Positions 31,238 through 40,314 are shown, counted from the first letter of the stretch. The stretch: DNA of 56,721 nucleotides from Alphaproteobacteria bacterium (GCA_024275895.1 JAJRYE010000121.1:1-56721), one strand, 5' to 3'. Program-made: numbers and translations. Notes: generated by a model from the sequence alone, not told the origin.

Positions 31238-31793
31238 TCCCCTAGTGCTGAAAATTACACCGGCGCTGTTTCTCATGGCATTTGCCACCGGTTTTGCGTT
31301 TTTTTCCCAAAGCGCCGTGGTGGCGCAGGAAAACAACGCATTTTATGAGGAATTCAACGTCTTTACCGGCAAATGGAAAGGCCGCGGTCTGGGGCAGCGC
31401 AATGCCAAGGCCGCCAAAGAGGTTGTCTCCTGTAAGGGCATCCACCGCTGGTTGAAAAAAGGCCGCTTGTTTGAGCAAAGCTATACCTGCTGGGGCGCTG
31501 ACTTCATCTTTACCGGCGCATTCCGCTTGCAGCCCGGTTCCGCTCCGGGTCTTTACAAGGGAATATCCCTGAACGGCGCCGGGGAAGAAACCGGCAAGGT
31601 CACGGGCCATAAACTGGAATCGGGAATTCTGGAATTTGTTCTGAAGAAAAATTTCAGCACGAATGTCAATATTTCCCATCTCAAGGTGCTCAAAAACGGC
31701 TATATTGATTACCGCATCACCAGCACCGATCCCAAAACCGGTGAAGACTATCAGGCCCTGAAAATCATCTACTCGCGCAAGCTGAAGACATAA
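31227..31793 (+). CDS. Secreted lipocalin-like protein encoded with the exporter
   Basis: A 188-residue protein with a signal peptide (about 1-32, ALFLMAFATGFAFFSQSAVV). The mature part looks like a single beta-barrel: FNVFTGKWKGRGLGQ near the start has the G-x-W motif of lipocalin-type and DUF1579-like folds, followed by repeated amphipathic strands (LFEQSYTCWGADFIFTGAF, NVNISHLKVLKNGYIDYRIT). It starts inside the end of the exporter gene, so the two are co-translated, and it may carry or receive the exported molecule. The family is not recognised for certain. A TTG at 31209 is an alternative start. Confidence 0.68.
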   Translation: MRPDPLVLKITPALFLMAFATGFAFFSQSAVVAQENNAFYEEFNVFTGKWKGRGLGQRNAKAAKEVVSCKGIHRWLKKGRLFEQSYTCWGADFIFTGAFRLQPGSAPGLYKGISLNGAGEETGKVTGHKLESGILEFVLKKNFSTNVNISHLKVLKNGYIDYRITSTDPKTGEDYQALKIIYSRKLKT

Positions 31794-31808
31794 TTACGGA
31801 CTGGACTC

Positions 31809-32999
31809 TCAGATGTCCCGCTCACCCTTGCGCTTGATCCCCAGCCATTTCAGCGGCAGTGCCTTTACGGCTTTGAGTGCCTGGCCGGCAAAAAGCGGCA
31901 ACAGGGCCTTGTATTCAAGCTCTCCGGCCAACATCGCCAGATAACCACGCTGCAAGCGCCCCGAGCCGGTATAAAACCCGGCCAGATAGGTTCTGACCTT
32001 GCGCGGGTAGATCAGCCAGCACAGCACCCTGGCGTATTTGAGCGTCGAAGTGATCCTGGCATATTCGCTCCGGTAGTCCTGCAAGGCCGGTTGCACCGAT
32101 TTGCCGCTCAGGGCGGCAATCAGCGCATGTGCCGCCGCTTCGCCGCTTTGCAAGGCGTTGGATATGCCCTCACCGGTGAGCGGGTCGCCCAGCCCGGCCG
32201 CATCGCCCACCAGAATGATATTTCCCCGCCCCGGCGGATCGCGAAAATCCCCGGTGCTGAGAAAATGCCCCTTCACCCGGTAAGCCTTCATATCCAGCCC
32301 CTTGCGGGCCATGTAAAGGCGGAGGTTTTCCTTCATATCCGGATTTTTGACATGAAGCCCGCCAACACCGATGGTGAAACTGTCTTTTTTGGGAAAGGTC
32401 CAGCCATAGCCCCAGATGCTGGCCGCCATGTCAATCTCGATATCATCGGCCTGCTCCGGCATATCCGCGCGCGGGACTTCGACTTCCAGCGCAAAGCCGA
32501 TTTTGTCGCGATTAAATGATTCGCCGTAAAGAAGTTTCGCCACCTGCGAGTTTACCCCGTCCGCCCCCACCAGATAGCGGTATGACATACGCTCCCCCGA
32601 TGTCAGGGTCAGCTCGCTGTTGTCAAAATCAAATGAGGCGACCTTGACGCCGGTTTTGATTTCGGCCCCCGCCTTGACCGCCATATCGAGCAGATAGGCG
32701 TCAAAATCATACCGCATGGTCAAGAACATAGGCGAGGGCTGTGAAATCCCGTCAGGAAACCTGTTTTGCGAAAACATCACCACCTTGTCTTTGGCGATGA
32801 TGATATCCTCATCCCATTTCCGGCCGAAGATGCGCTCAAACAAAACTTTGGAACGCCGGGTCAGCAGGCCGCCGCAGAGTTTGTCGCGCGGAAAAACCGC
32901 CTTGTCGATCAGGCAGACCCGCAAGCCCTGCGTTGCGGTCAAAAAAGCGGCCGCGCTCCCGGAGGGCCCGCCGCCAATAATCACGATATCATATGTCAT
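31809..32999 (-). CDS. Geranylgeranyl reductase-family FAD-dependent oxidoreductase
   Basis: A 396-residue flavoprotein of the geranylgeranyl reductase family. The N-terminal dinucleotide-binding motif IVIIGGGPSGSAAAF is followed by the family's KLCGGLLTRRS segment, the mid-chain FDAYLLDMAVKAGAEI and YRYLVGADGVNS, and the second FAD motif NIILVGDAAGLGDPLTGEGI. Relatives saturate isoprenoid chains of lipids, quinones or chlorophylls; the neighbouring MMPL exporter would suit a lipid product, but this is inference. No photosynthesis genes are in the window. It converges on the secreted protein gene with 15 bases between them. Confidence 0.85.
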   Translation of the reverse strand: MTYDIVIIGGGPSGSAAAFLTATQGLRVCLIDKAVFPRDKLCGGLLTRRSKVLFERIFGRKWDEDIIIAKDKVVMFSQNRFPDGISQPSPMFLTMRYDFDAYLLDMAVKAGAEIKTGVKVASFDFDNSELTLTSGERMSYRYLVGADGVNSQVAKLLYGESFNRDKIGFALEVEVPRADMPEQADDIEIDMAASIWGYGWTFPKKDSFTIGVGGLHVKNPDMKENLRLYMARKGLDMKAYRVKGHFLSTGDFRDPPGRGNIILVGDAAGLGDPLTGEGISNALQSGEAAAHALIAALSGKSVQPALQDYRSEYARITSTLKYARVLCWLIYPRKVRTYLAGFYTGSGRLQRGYLAMLAGELEYKALLPLFAGQALKAVKALPLKWLGIKRKGERDI

Positions 33000-33079
33000 T
33001 CAGGTTTTTTATATCCGGTTTCATGGTCCAGACCTGCGGGAGGATGCGATCGGAACTGTCCCGAAAAAAAACATAAAAT

Positions 33080-33742
33080 TCAAGCCTTCTTGCGCGCCAT
33101 TCGGGTGAGCATGACGATGAGAAGCAACATCGGGATCATGATATCGGCACCGGCAAAAGAGGACGAGACCGGCTCGCGGGGCTTTTGCGCTTTGGGAGTC
33201 AGACTGCTGATGAAGGTTTCAGCACTCATTTTGCGCAAGGGAATTTCGCCGTTTTTACGCCCCAGCAACAGCCAGCCAACCGTTGAGCCGGACAACTCGT
33301 CCTTGCTGAACAGATCGGAAATCTTGCCCGGCGCGCCGGTCATTTCAAACACGGCATCGGCAAAGTCGAGACAGTTCTGCCCCAGAAGCATGCCGTAGTC
33401 ATTGGCGCGGCCATCGGTTTGCTTGAAGAATGTCAGCAGCTTGTCATAAATTTCATCACTGACAACCAGGGTCTTGCTCACCGCCTTGGTCGAGGTGCTC
33501 AGCCGGATGGCTTCATATTGCGTCGATAAAGAGCCGTCCTGATGCCGTGTTGCGGCAAAAGGCTTACCGAGTAAAATATCGCCGGCCCTCTCGAAGCTTT
33601 GCTTGATGCTTTGCGCAATAGAAAAATTCTGCCCGAGCGTGAGCGACTGGCCGTCTCTGGTCAGGGTTATGCTCAAATGCCCGGTAAACCCCGAACCCAG
33701 AAGCCCCTCGCTCATAAGATTGAATGTCACGTTTCCCGGCAT
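33080..33742 (-). CDS. Membrane-anchored protein, possibly permuted NlpC/P60-like
   Basis: A 220-residue protein with one C-terminal membrane helix (about 196-214, DIMIPMLLLIVMLTRMARKK). I do not recognise a named family. The N-terminal strand TFNLMSEGLLGSGFTGHLSI places His22 after a glycine, and about 100 residues on DYGMLLGQNCLDFADAVF places Cys124 after an asparagine at a helix start. Histidine first and an N-C-x-x-F-x helix later is the order of permuted NlpC/P60 (LRAT/YiiX-type) cysteine enzymes, which act on lipids or peptides. That is inference from two motifs only. It starts three bases after the upstream gene and is co-transcribed with it. Confidence 0.6.
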   Translation of the reverse strand: MPGNVTFNLMSEGLLGSGFTGHLSITLTRDGQSLTLGQNFSIAQSIKQSFERAGDILLGKPFAATRHQDGSLSTQYEAIRLSTSTKAVSKTLVVSDEIYDKLLTFFKQTDGRANDYGMLLGQNCLDFADAVFEMTGAPGKISDLFSKDELSGSTVGWLLLGRKNGEIPLRKMSAETFISSLTPKAQKPREPVSSSFAGADIMIPMLLLIVMLTRMARKKA

Positions 33743-33747
33743 GCCAG

Positions 33748-34353
33748 CTATCTTTTTACAACCCGCTTGATTTGTTCATTTGTGTCGTTCTTGCGAAGAA
33801 TTATCAATGTTTCCACCGGCCAGAGTGAAACCCGCGCATCACACCCGAAACCCGAGCGGAAATCCGCCGCGATCCGCTCCGCCGCCGGAGTGTCCATCCT
33901 GACGCGGCCGGGATTGGCCAGAATGGCGCAAGGCTTTTCAAAGGAATGGAAAATTCGACTCTTCAACTCCCGGTTTCGAAAAACATCCTCCGACATATAT
34001 ACGATACGGCAGTTGCGGCCAAGCCACCAATACCCGCAATTGACGGCTTTTCCGCCATTGTTTTTATCAAATATTCGGCATCTGGAGGGAAATTCGACCT
34101 GCCCAAGCGGTTTTTTGCAGCGCTCCGGATTGGCTGGAATTCCCAGTTTCAAATCGCTGATCCCCGCCAGCGAACCGGTAATGCCCAGCGCCTTTGCGTT
34201 AAGAGCGCGCCAGATGATGCTGTTTGCCGCCCCGGCGCGGATAAATTTCTCATAACGCTCGATATGGTAGCCCCAGAACACATAATTGACCAAAACGAGA
34301 AAAATCCCGATTCCGATCGCCCATTCCAGCGCCCGTATGTCCTTTAATTTCAT
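33748..34353 (-). CDS. Unknown single-pass membrane protein
   Basis: A 201-residue protein with an N-terminal membrane anchor (about 10-30, LEWAIGIGIFLVLVNYVFWGY) and a mostly extracytoplasmic remainder. Four to six cysteines (ERCKKPLG, SRCRIFD, VNCGYWWLGRNC, EKPCAILA) suggest disulfides in the periplasm. C-terminal part reads ERIAADFRSGFGCDARVSLWPVETLIILRK. I find no known domain. Because the possible cysteine enzyme downstream is coupled to it (five-base gap), the two may act together at the membrane. It in turn lies ten bases after the metallo-hydrolase gene, so all three can be one transcript. Confidence 0.6.
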   Translation of the reverse strand: MKLKDIRALEWAIGIGIFLVLVNYVFWGYHIERYEKFIRAGAANSIIWRALNAKALGITGSLAGISDLKLGIPANPERCKKPLGQVEFPSRCRIFDKNNGGKAVNCGYWWLGRNCRIVYMSEDVFRNRELKSRIFHSFEKPCAILANPGRVRMDTPAAERIAADFRSGFGCDARVSLWPVETLIILRKNDTNEQIKRVVKR

Positions 34354-34362
34354 TCAGGATAT

Positions 34363-35097
34363 CTACAGATCTATAACCATGCCGTCATAGGCGCATTCCC
34401 ATATGGCCTCATTGTGGCGCGCCAGCATTTCATCGCTGAAATGGGTCAGTAAAATGCGCTTTGCCGTTGAGTTGACAAGCTTTTCGGCCAGTTCCTTGTG
34501 GCTGGAGTGAAATTTGTAACGGCTGTCAAAAGTGTAGCATTCCTGCAAATGCAAATCGGCATCTGCCGAAGCCGGGATGAGTTTGTCGGTCCATTCGGTA
34601 TCACCGGAAAAGGAAATGATCTTTCCGTCCAGTTTAAAGCGCAGCGCCAGGGAAGGAGCGCCGGAAAAATGCCGCACCGCGAAACTTGTCACTTCAATAT
34701 TGTTGACAACCATACTGCCATTGGCCGGGAGTTCGACAAACTCGATCTCAAACAGGGTTTTTTTGCAAGCCGCGCCGGGAAACAAAAGCTCCAGTGTATC
34801 CCGGACCCGTTTTTCGACTGAGGCTGGTCCGGCGATGGTCAGTTTCACCGTGCGTTTGCTTGCATACCAGCCCTGCAACATAAAAAACGGCACCCCGCCA
34901 AAATGATCGCCGTGCAGGTGAGATATGAAAATCGTGCCGATATCATTGGGCGCCAGCCCCAGTTTGCTCAGGGCAACGGGTGTCGAGGCGCCGCAATCAA
35001 TGAGAAAATTACCGCACGGGGCGGCAACGTGAAAACAGGTGTTAAACCGCCCGCCGCTTCCAAAGGCGTCGCCGCAGCCCGCAATCGTCAGTTTCAT
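34363..35097 (-). CDS. Metallo-beta-lactamase-fold hydrolase, RNase Z/lactonase-like
   Basis: A 244-residue soluble hydrolase of the metallo-beta-lactamase fold. Metal ligands are in SHLHGDHFGGVPFF (HxHxDH), the later HFSGAPSLALRF-type segment and FSGDTEWTD (Asp), with the last His in LLTHFSDEM. The start MKLTIAGCGDAFGSGGRFNTC is typical of the RNase Z-like/AttM-type branch that begins with a G-x-G-D-A/S-F turn. It is first in a three-gene minus-strand unit and is divergent from the short-chain dehydrogenase. Substrate is open: phosphodiesters, lactones and thioesters all occur in this branch. Confidence 0.85.
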   Translation of the reverse strand: MKLTIAGCGDAFGSGGRFNTCFHVAAPCGNFLIDCGASTPVALSKLGLAPNDIGTIFISHLHGDHFGGVPFFMLQGWYASKRTVKLTIAGPASVEKRVRDTLELLFPGAACKKTLFEIEFVELPANGSMVVNNIEVTSFAVRHFSGAPSLALRFKLDGKIISFSGDTEWTDKLIPASADADLHLQECYTFDSRYKFHSSHKELAEKLVNSTAKRILLTHFSDEMLARHNEAIWECAYDGMVIDL

Positions 35098-35273
35098 GAC
35101 ACCGCCTCGCGGGGACCGGGTGTTCCGGGATCGTCAAATATATTCATGCCAGTCCTTTAACGGTAAAATGTTTTTCAAGTCATAATACACTATGATAAGG
35201 TTGGCGAAAATACCATCAGCTGTTTTAACGGATGAATAAGCGATGCGAAAATTCTTCGCTGAAAAGGGGAAAA

Positions 35274-36140
35274 ATGTCCATCAGTTTCAAAGACAAGGTT
35301 GTTTTGATAACCGGCGGCGGCGGCGGTCTGGGCCGTGTTTATGCGCTTGATTTTGCCCGGCGCGGGGCAAATGTGGTTGTGATCGACCCCGCCGGTGCCG
35401 GAGATGTGGTGGCAGAAATCGAGGCCGGGGGCGGCAATGCCATGGCCTCTGCCGCCGATGTCACCAGGCGCGATACGATCTCGGAGCTGATCGGGCAGGT
35501 CACGGACAAATACGGCCGCATCGATGTTCTGGTCAATAATGCCGGCTTCATGCGCGATGTGAATTTTCTCAATCTCTCCATTTCCGAATGCCTGCCCGTT
35601 ACCGATGTTCACCTCACCGGAACCATCCGGCTCTGCCGCGCCGTCTGGCCGATTATGATGCGTCAGGCCTATGGCCGCATTCTTGTCACCACCTCGGCCA
35701 GCGGTCTTTACGGCACCTCCGGCCAGGCCCATTACAGCGCCGCCAAGCTGGGAGTGGTCGGGCTGATCAACACCCTCAAGCTTGAAGGGCAAAAATTCAA
35801 TATCCGCTGCAACGCGCTGGCCCCGGTGGCCTATACCCGCTCGACCGCGACTTTATATCCGCCCGAAACCGAAGGGCGGATGAAGCCCGAACAGGTCTCC
35901 GCCGCCGCCTTGTTCCTGTGCTCCGAAAGCGCCCCCAACGGCGCCATCATGTGTGCCGGCGGCGGTACGTTTACCCGGGCGCAAATCGTCGAAAGTCACG
36001 GGGTCACCCTTGACCCGGACGAGGTCACCCCCGAAGCGGTCAAGCAAAACTGGGCCAAAATCGCCGATATGAGCGAGCCTAAGATTTACACCATGGGCGG
36101 CGAGCAGCTTGGCGTTTTCTTCGCCAGAGCCAGATCATAG
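35274..36140 (+). CDS. Short-chain dehydrogenase, HSD17B4/FabG-like
   Basis: A 288-residue NAD(P)-dependent short-chain dehydrogenase. Cofactor motif VVLITGGGGGLGRVYALDF (TGxxxGxG), VNNAGF, and the catalytic set Ser in TTSASGLYGTSGQ, Tyr and Lys in HYSAAKLGVVG. The C-terminal extension with AQIVESHGVTLDPDEVTPE matches 17-beta-hydroxysteroid dehydrogenase type 4-like 3-hydroxyacyl-CoA dehydrogenases, which act in beta-oxidation of branched or long acyl-CoA. An Asp after beta-2 (VVVIDPAG) favours NAD. The frame runs back to 35232; the ATG at 35274 is preferred because it starts just before the cofactor motif and has GGGGAAAA upstream. Confidence 0.88.
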   Translation: MSISFKDKVVLITGGGGGLGRVYALDFARRGANVVVIDPAGAGDVVAEIEAGGGNAMASAADVTRRDTISELIGQVTDKYGRIDVLVNNAGFMRDVNFLNLSISECLPVTDVHLTGTIRLCRAVWPIMMRQAYGRILVTTSASGLYGTSGQAHYSAAKLGVVGLINTLKLEGQKFNIRCNALAPVAYTRSTATLYPPETEGRMKPEQVSAAALFLCSESAPNGAIMCAGGGTFTRAQIVESHGVTLDPDEVTPEAVKQNWAKIADMSEPKIYTMGGEQLGVFFARARS

Positions 36141-36148
36141 GGCAAAAG

Positions 36149-36682
36149 ATGAAAAAAATTGCTGCATTCATGTTGCCGCTTCTGCTGATCTCGGGCGGGC
36201 TTCAGGCCGCACCGGGCGAGCCCGCGCCGCGCTGGGACATTGAAACCTGGTTCAATTCAGAGCCGCTCAATGTGGAGGATTTGAAGGGAAAGGTCGTGAT
36301 TATCGACTTTTTCCAGATGATTTGCCCTGGCTGCCGCAAATTCTCCATTCCGGTGGTCAAGGGCTGGGAGCACAGGTTCAAATCGCAGATTAAAGCCGGA
36401 AACCTTGCTATCATCAGCATTCATACCGTGTTTGAGGTGCACCAGATACAAACCAATGACCGCCTGAAGAAATTTCTCAAAAAGATCAAAATCACTCATC
36501 CGGTTGGCGTTGACCGGCATAAATTCGGCGAATGGATGCCCGAGACCATGCGCAGTTACAAAACCAGAGGAACGCCGGAAGTCGTCATTATCGATAAAAA
36601 AGGCATTATCCGCTTTCAGAAATTTGGCCGCTTTGATGTCAATGCGGCCCGCAAACTGATTCAAAAACTGCTGCGCGAGTAA
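36149..36682 (+). CDS. Periplasmic thioredoxin-fold protein, TlpA-like
   Basis: A 177-residue exported TlpA-type protein. The signal peptide covers about 1-20 (IAAFMLPLLLISGGLQAAPG). The redox motif is CPGC in FFQMICPGCRKFS (about residues 59-62), and the cis-proline is in YKTRGTPEVVIID. An insert between the motif and the cis-Pro (residues about 75-125) is typical of the AhpC/TSA-Redoxin side. It may supply electrons to periplasmic proteins, including CcmH's partners, but there is no gene linkage to the ccm cluster. It follows the dehydrogenase by eight bases and precedes glnE by 17, so it could be co-transcribed with either. Confidence 0.85.
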   Translation: MKKIAAFMLPLLLISGGLQAAPGEPAPRWDIETWFNSEPLNVEDLKGKVVIIDFFQMICPGCRKFSIPVVKGWEHRFKSQIKAGNLAIISIHTVFEVHQIQTNDRLKKFLKKIKITHPVGVDRHKFGEWMPETMRSYKTRGTPEVVIIDKKGIIRFQKFGRFDVNAARKLIQKLLRE

Positions 36683-36699
36683 AGCTCACAGGTCAGCAA

Positions 36700-39639
36700 A
36701 TGCGCAAATCCGTAATTGAGTCCCTGCCATGTCTGCCGCAACCACCCGGTCTTGCCGCGGCGTCCGGGAAACTGGACGATCTGCTGGCCGCCCCCGATGC
36801 GGCCGCATTGGCCGCACTGGCCGGCGGGCATGAGAAACTGCGCTCTTTGCTGCTTTTGATCACAGCTTCATCGCCCTATCTCACCTCCTTGATTTCGAGA
36901 AATATAGATTTTACCTGCCGCTGTCTGACCTCGCCCCCCGAAACCGTGATGCGCGAACTCATAACGGCGCTGGATGCGGATTTGCGCCGCGCTGAAGATG
37001 AAAGCGCCGCCCAGGCGGTTTTGCGCCATGCCAAGGCTAAAGGCGCCCTTTTGGTGGCGCTTTGCGATATTGCCGCCTGCTGGCAGGTGCTTGAGGCGGC
37101 CGGTCATCTTTCAAATCTGGCCGATGCACTGGTTCAGGGTGCGGTGCGCTGGCTGCTTGGCCAGGAAGCGGCCAGAGGCAATCTTGAGTTTGAACCGGGC
37201 CGTGATCCTGTAGAAGGTTGCGGCTATACCGTGCTCGCCATGGGCAAGCTCGGGGCGCAGGAGCTGAATTTTTCCTCCGATATTGACCTGATCGTGCTCT
37301 ATGATCCTGAGCAATCTCCTCTGGGCGAGGGGGCGGATGCGGCGAAAATATTCATCCGCATCACCCGAGCTCTGGTCAAATTGCTCTCCGGGCGCACCCG
37401 TGATGGTTATGTCTTCCGCACCGATTTGCGCCTGCGGCCCGACCCCGGCGCGACCCAGGTGGCGATCTCCATGGATGCGGCAGCGCAATATTACCTCTCC
37501 ATCGGCCAGAACTGGGAGCGCGCTGCCATGATCCGCGCCCGTCCCATTGCCGGGGATATCGCCCTTGGCGCAGCCTTTTTGCAGGAACTCCAGCCCTTTA
37601 TCTGGCGCAAATATCTGGATTTTGCCGCCATCAAGGATGTTCACGCCATGAAGCGCCAGATCAACGCCTATAAGGGCTTTGGCGAAATCGCGGTGCTCGA
37701 TCACAATATCAAGCTGGGGCGCGGCGGCATCCGCGAGATCGAGTTTTTTGTCCAGACCCAGCAGCTCATCGCCGGCGGGCGTCAGCCCGAATTGCGTAAA
37801 ATCCGCACCCTTGAGGCGCTTCAGGCCCTGACGGAGGCAAGGTGGATAGAAAAAAAGACGCAAACTGAACTCGCGCAGGCATACAAATTCCTGCGCCATG
37901 TCGAGCACCGCATCCAGATGCAACGCGACGAGCAGACCCACCAGATGCCTAGGGATGCGGCAGGGCTCGCCGTGCTGGCGGCCTTTTGCGGCTTTGAAAA
38001 TACGGACAGGTTTGCCGCTGAACTGATGCGCCACCTTGAAAACGTCCAGCGCCATTACGCCGCCCTGTTTGAAGAAACCCCGCAGCTTGCCACCGAGGAA
38101 GGCTCGCTGGTCTTTGTCGGCGGCGAGGATGATCCGGCTACGCTGGAGACCCTGCGCATCATGGGCTACCCGGATCCGCAATTTGTCTCGCGTCAGATCC
38201 GGCAATGGCATGCCGGACGCTTCCCGGCGGTGCGCAGCGCCAAGGCGCGCGAGCGTCTGACCGAGATCATCCCGTTTTTACTGGAGGTCTTTTCCAAAAC
38301 CGCCGATCCGGGCGCCGCCTTTACCGCCTTTGACCGCTTTTTATCGCGCCTTCCCGGCGGGGTGCAGTTGTTTTCCCTGCTCAGCGCCCAGCCCGAATTG
38401 CTGCGCCTGCTGGGCGATATCATGGGCACATCGCCGCGTCTTGCCGGTCTGCTCTCGCACCGTCCGCGCACATTGGAAGCGGTGATCGATCCTGAATTTT
38501 TCACCCGTCTGCCCGATCTTGCCGCCTATGAAAGCGAGCTTCGCGGCCGCGTCAATACCGCAAGGACGCTGGAAGAGGCCCTCGATGCGGCGCGGGTATT
38601 CGGGCAGGAGCACAAATTCCGTATCGGCGTGCGCCTGCTGTCGGGCACATTGGAAGCGGATGAGGCGGGCGCCGCCTATGCCGCACTGGCCTCGTCCTGC
38701 ATCCGTGTTTTGCTGGACAGGGTCGAGGCGGCATTTCAGCAGCGCCATGGCCGCATCAGCGGCGGCGCCGTGGCAGTGCTTGCCATGGGCAAGCTGGGCG
38801 GTGAGGAAATGAGCGCCAATTCCGATCTTGATCTGGTGCTGATCTATGATTTTGATGAGGATTGCCACCAGTCCGACGGCGGGCGGCCCCTGAGCGTCAA
38901 TGCCTATTATGCCCGCCTGACCCAGAAACTGATCAGCGCGTTGACAGTGCCAACATCAGAAGGTGCGCTCTATGAAGTTGATATGCGCCTGCGTCCCTCG
39001 GGCCGCTCCGGCCCGCTGGCCACCAGTCTGGCGAGTTACCGCGCCTATCAGGCGGGCAGCGCCTGGATATGGGAAAAGCTGGCGCTGGTGCGCGCCAGAC
39101 CGGTCGCGGGCCCCGAAAAGCTCAAAAAAAGCATTGCAGATTTGATCCGCGCCGATTTGAGCAGGAAACGCGATCCGGCCGCTACTGCCCGCGGGGTTCT
39201 GGACATGCGCGCCCGCATTGAAGAGGCCAGGAGCGCAAAGAGCGTCTGGGATATTAAACAGGTGCGCGGCGGTCTGGTTGATCTGGAATTCATCGTCCAG
39301 TATCTGCTGCTCATCAGCGCCCATGCTCATCCCGGTATTTTGACCAGCAACACGGCCGGGGCGATTGCAAATCTGGCCGAACGCGGCCTGCTGCCGCAAA
39401 ATGCCGCGCCGGTGATGATGGAGGCGATTTATCTCTACAGCGCCATAACCCGGATTTTACGCCTGTGCCTCAACGGCCCGTTCGAGCCGCAAACCGCGCC
39501 CGAGGGGCTCAAGATGCTGCTCCTGCGCGCCGCCCACGCCCCGGATATCAAGGTGCTCGAAGCCCAGCTTGAGGATACCCAGGCGGCTGTTTATTCCTTG
39601 TTCGGGAAAATAATAGAAATCCCGGCGCGAAAAAAATAA
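36700..39639 (+). CDS. glnE: Bifunctional glutamine synthetase adenylyltransferase/adenylyl-removing enzyme
   Basis: A 979-residue GlnE, which adenylylates glutamine synthetase when nitrogen is plentiful and removes AMP when it is scarce, under PII control. Two nucleotidyltransferase domains are complete: the removing half has GKLGAQELNFSSDIDLIVLY at about 182-201, and the adding half has GKLGGEEMSANSDLDLVLIY at about 697-716, both with the G-x-S/N-S-D-x-D metal pair. The linking R domain carries LGRGGIREIEFFVQTQQLI, mirrored by KQVRGGLVDLEFIVQYLL late in the second half. Length is normal. In rhizobia glnE follows the degP-linked two-component pair; here about 12 kb of inserted genes intervene. 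Confidence 0.96.
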   Translation: MRKSVIESLPCLPQPPGLAAASGKLDDLLAAPDAAALAALAGGHEKLRSLLLLITASSPYLTSLISRNIDFTCRCLTSPPETVMRELITALDADLRRAEDESAAQAVLRHAKAKGALLVALCDIAACWQVLEAAGHLSNLADALVQGAVRWLLGQEAARGNLEFEPGRDPVEGCGYTVLAMGKLGAQELNFSSDIDLIVLYDPEQSPLGEGADAAKIFIRITRALVKLLSGRTRDGYVFRTDLRLRPDPGATQVAISMDAAAQYYLSIGQNWERAAMIRARPIAGDIALGAAFLQELQPFIWRKYLDFAAIKDVHAMKRQINAYKGFGEIAVLDHNIKLGRGGIREIEFFVQTQQLIAGGRQPELRKIRTLEALQALTEARWIEKKTQTELAQAYKFLRHVEHRIQMQRDEQTHQMPRDAAGLAVLAAFCGFENTDRFAAELMRHLENVQRHYAALFEETPQLATEEGSLVFVGGEDDPATLETLRIMGYPDPQFVSRQIRQWHAGRFPAVRSAKARERLTEIIPFLLEVFSKTADPGAAFTAFDRFLSRLPGGVQLFSLLSAQPELLRLLGDIMGTSPRLAGLLSHRPRTLEAVIDPEFFTRLPDLAAYESELRGRVNTARTLEEALDAARVFGQEHKFRIGVRLLSGTLEADEAGAAYAALASSCIRVLLDRVEAAFQQRHGRISGGAVAVLAMGKLGGEEMSANSDLDLVLIYDFDEDCHQSDGGRPLSVNAYYARLTQKLISALTVPTSEGALYEVDMRLRPSGRSGPLATSLASYRAYQAGSAWIWEKLALVRARPVAGPEKLKKSIADLIRADLSRKRDPAATARGVLDMRARIEEARSAKSVWDIKQVRGGLVDLEFIVQYLLLISAHAHPGILTSNTAGAIANLAERGLLPQNAAPVMMEAIYLYSAITRILRLCLNGPFEPQTAPEGLKMLLLRAAHAPDIKVLEAQLEDTQAAVYSLFGKIIEIPARKK

Positions 39640-39653
39640 CGACGGTTTTGCCG

Positions 39654-39663
39654 GTTCCGGAAC
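39654..39663 (+). promoter_or_regulatory. Palindrome with ECF-type -35 motif before the EF-hand gene
   Basis: GTTCCGGAAC is a perfect ten-base palindrome whose right half is GGAAC followed by GTTT, the core of many ECF sigma -35 boxes. CGCAAA lies 17 bases on, which is a partial match to an ECF -10. An ECF factor gene lies one gene downstream, so autoregulation is possible. Confidence 0.35.
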
Positions 39664-39723
39664 GTTTGAAGATCATGACCCGCAAAATTAGGGTTCCCCT
39701 TCAACCTTCAAGGATCTGGAAAC

Positions 39724-40314
39724 ATGAAAAAGACAACCTTATCAATTCTGGCGACAGCGGTTTTGCTCGGCACGGGCTCCGCCGCCCTGTCATTTGGCGG
39801 CGGCCCCGGTGGTCCCGGCGGTCCCGGCGCGCCGATGATGTATGGCCCCGGCATGGGCTCTCCGATGATGCACCGCAAGATGATGCGCGGTTCCCGCATG
39901 GGCGCGCCCTTCATGGCGCAGCGGATTTTTGCAAAAGCCGACGCCGACAAGGACGGCGTGGTGACGCGCAAAGAGGCTCTGGCGGCCAAAGCGGCCCTTT
40001 TCGCCAAATTTGACGCCAACAAGGACGGCGTTGTCAACACGGCCGAGATCGACAGGGGGCTGGAAGCCAAGATCAACCGGATCAAAACCCGCATGCGCTA
40101 CATGATGCTGGCGCGGCTTGATCTCAATGGCGACGGCGTTGTGTCAAAAGAAGAGTTCGACAGGCCGGGCCTGCGGCGTTTTGACCGGGCCGATGCCAAT
40201 AATGATGGCAAGGTAACCCGCGAGGAGGTTCAGGCTCTTGGCGCGCGCGCAAAAGGCTATATGCGCTCGCGCGGGTACGGCCGCCACGGACGCGGACCGG
40301 GCGGCGCCTGGTAG
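39724..40314 (+). CDS. Exported calcium-binding protein with four EF-hands
   Basis: A 196-residue exported protein. The signal peptide covers residues 1-22 (LSILATAVLLGTGSAALS) and a Gly/Pro/Met-rich stretch follows (GGGPGGPGGPGAPMM). Four EF-hand loops are intact: DADKDGVVTRKE (73-84), DANKDGVVNTAE (97-108), DLNGDGVVSKEE (133-144) and DANNDGKVTREE (157-168). All have Asp at positions 1, 3 and 5 (Asn in some) and Glu at 12. The arrangement is two pairs, as in calmodulin, but in the periplasm. It is 97 bases upstream of the ECF sigma gene. An RBS (AAGGA) lies ten bases before the ATG. Confidence 0.85.
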   Translation: MKKTTLSILATAVLLGTGSAALSFGGGPGGPGGPGAPMMYGPGMGSPMMHRKMMRGSRMGAPFMAQRIFAKADADKDGVVTRKEALAAKAALFAKFDANKDGVVNTAEIDRGLEAKINRIKTRMRYMMLARLDLNGDGVVSKEEFDRPGLRRFDRADANNDGKVTREEVQALGARAKGYMRSRGYGRHGRGPGGAW

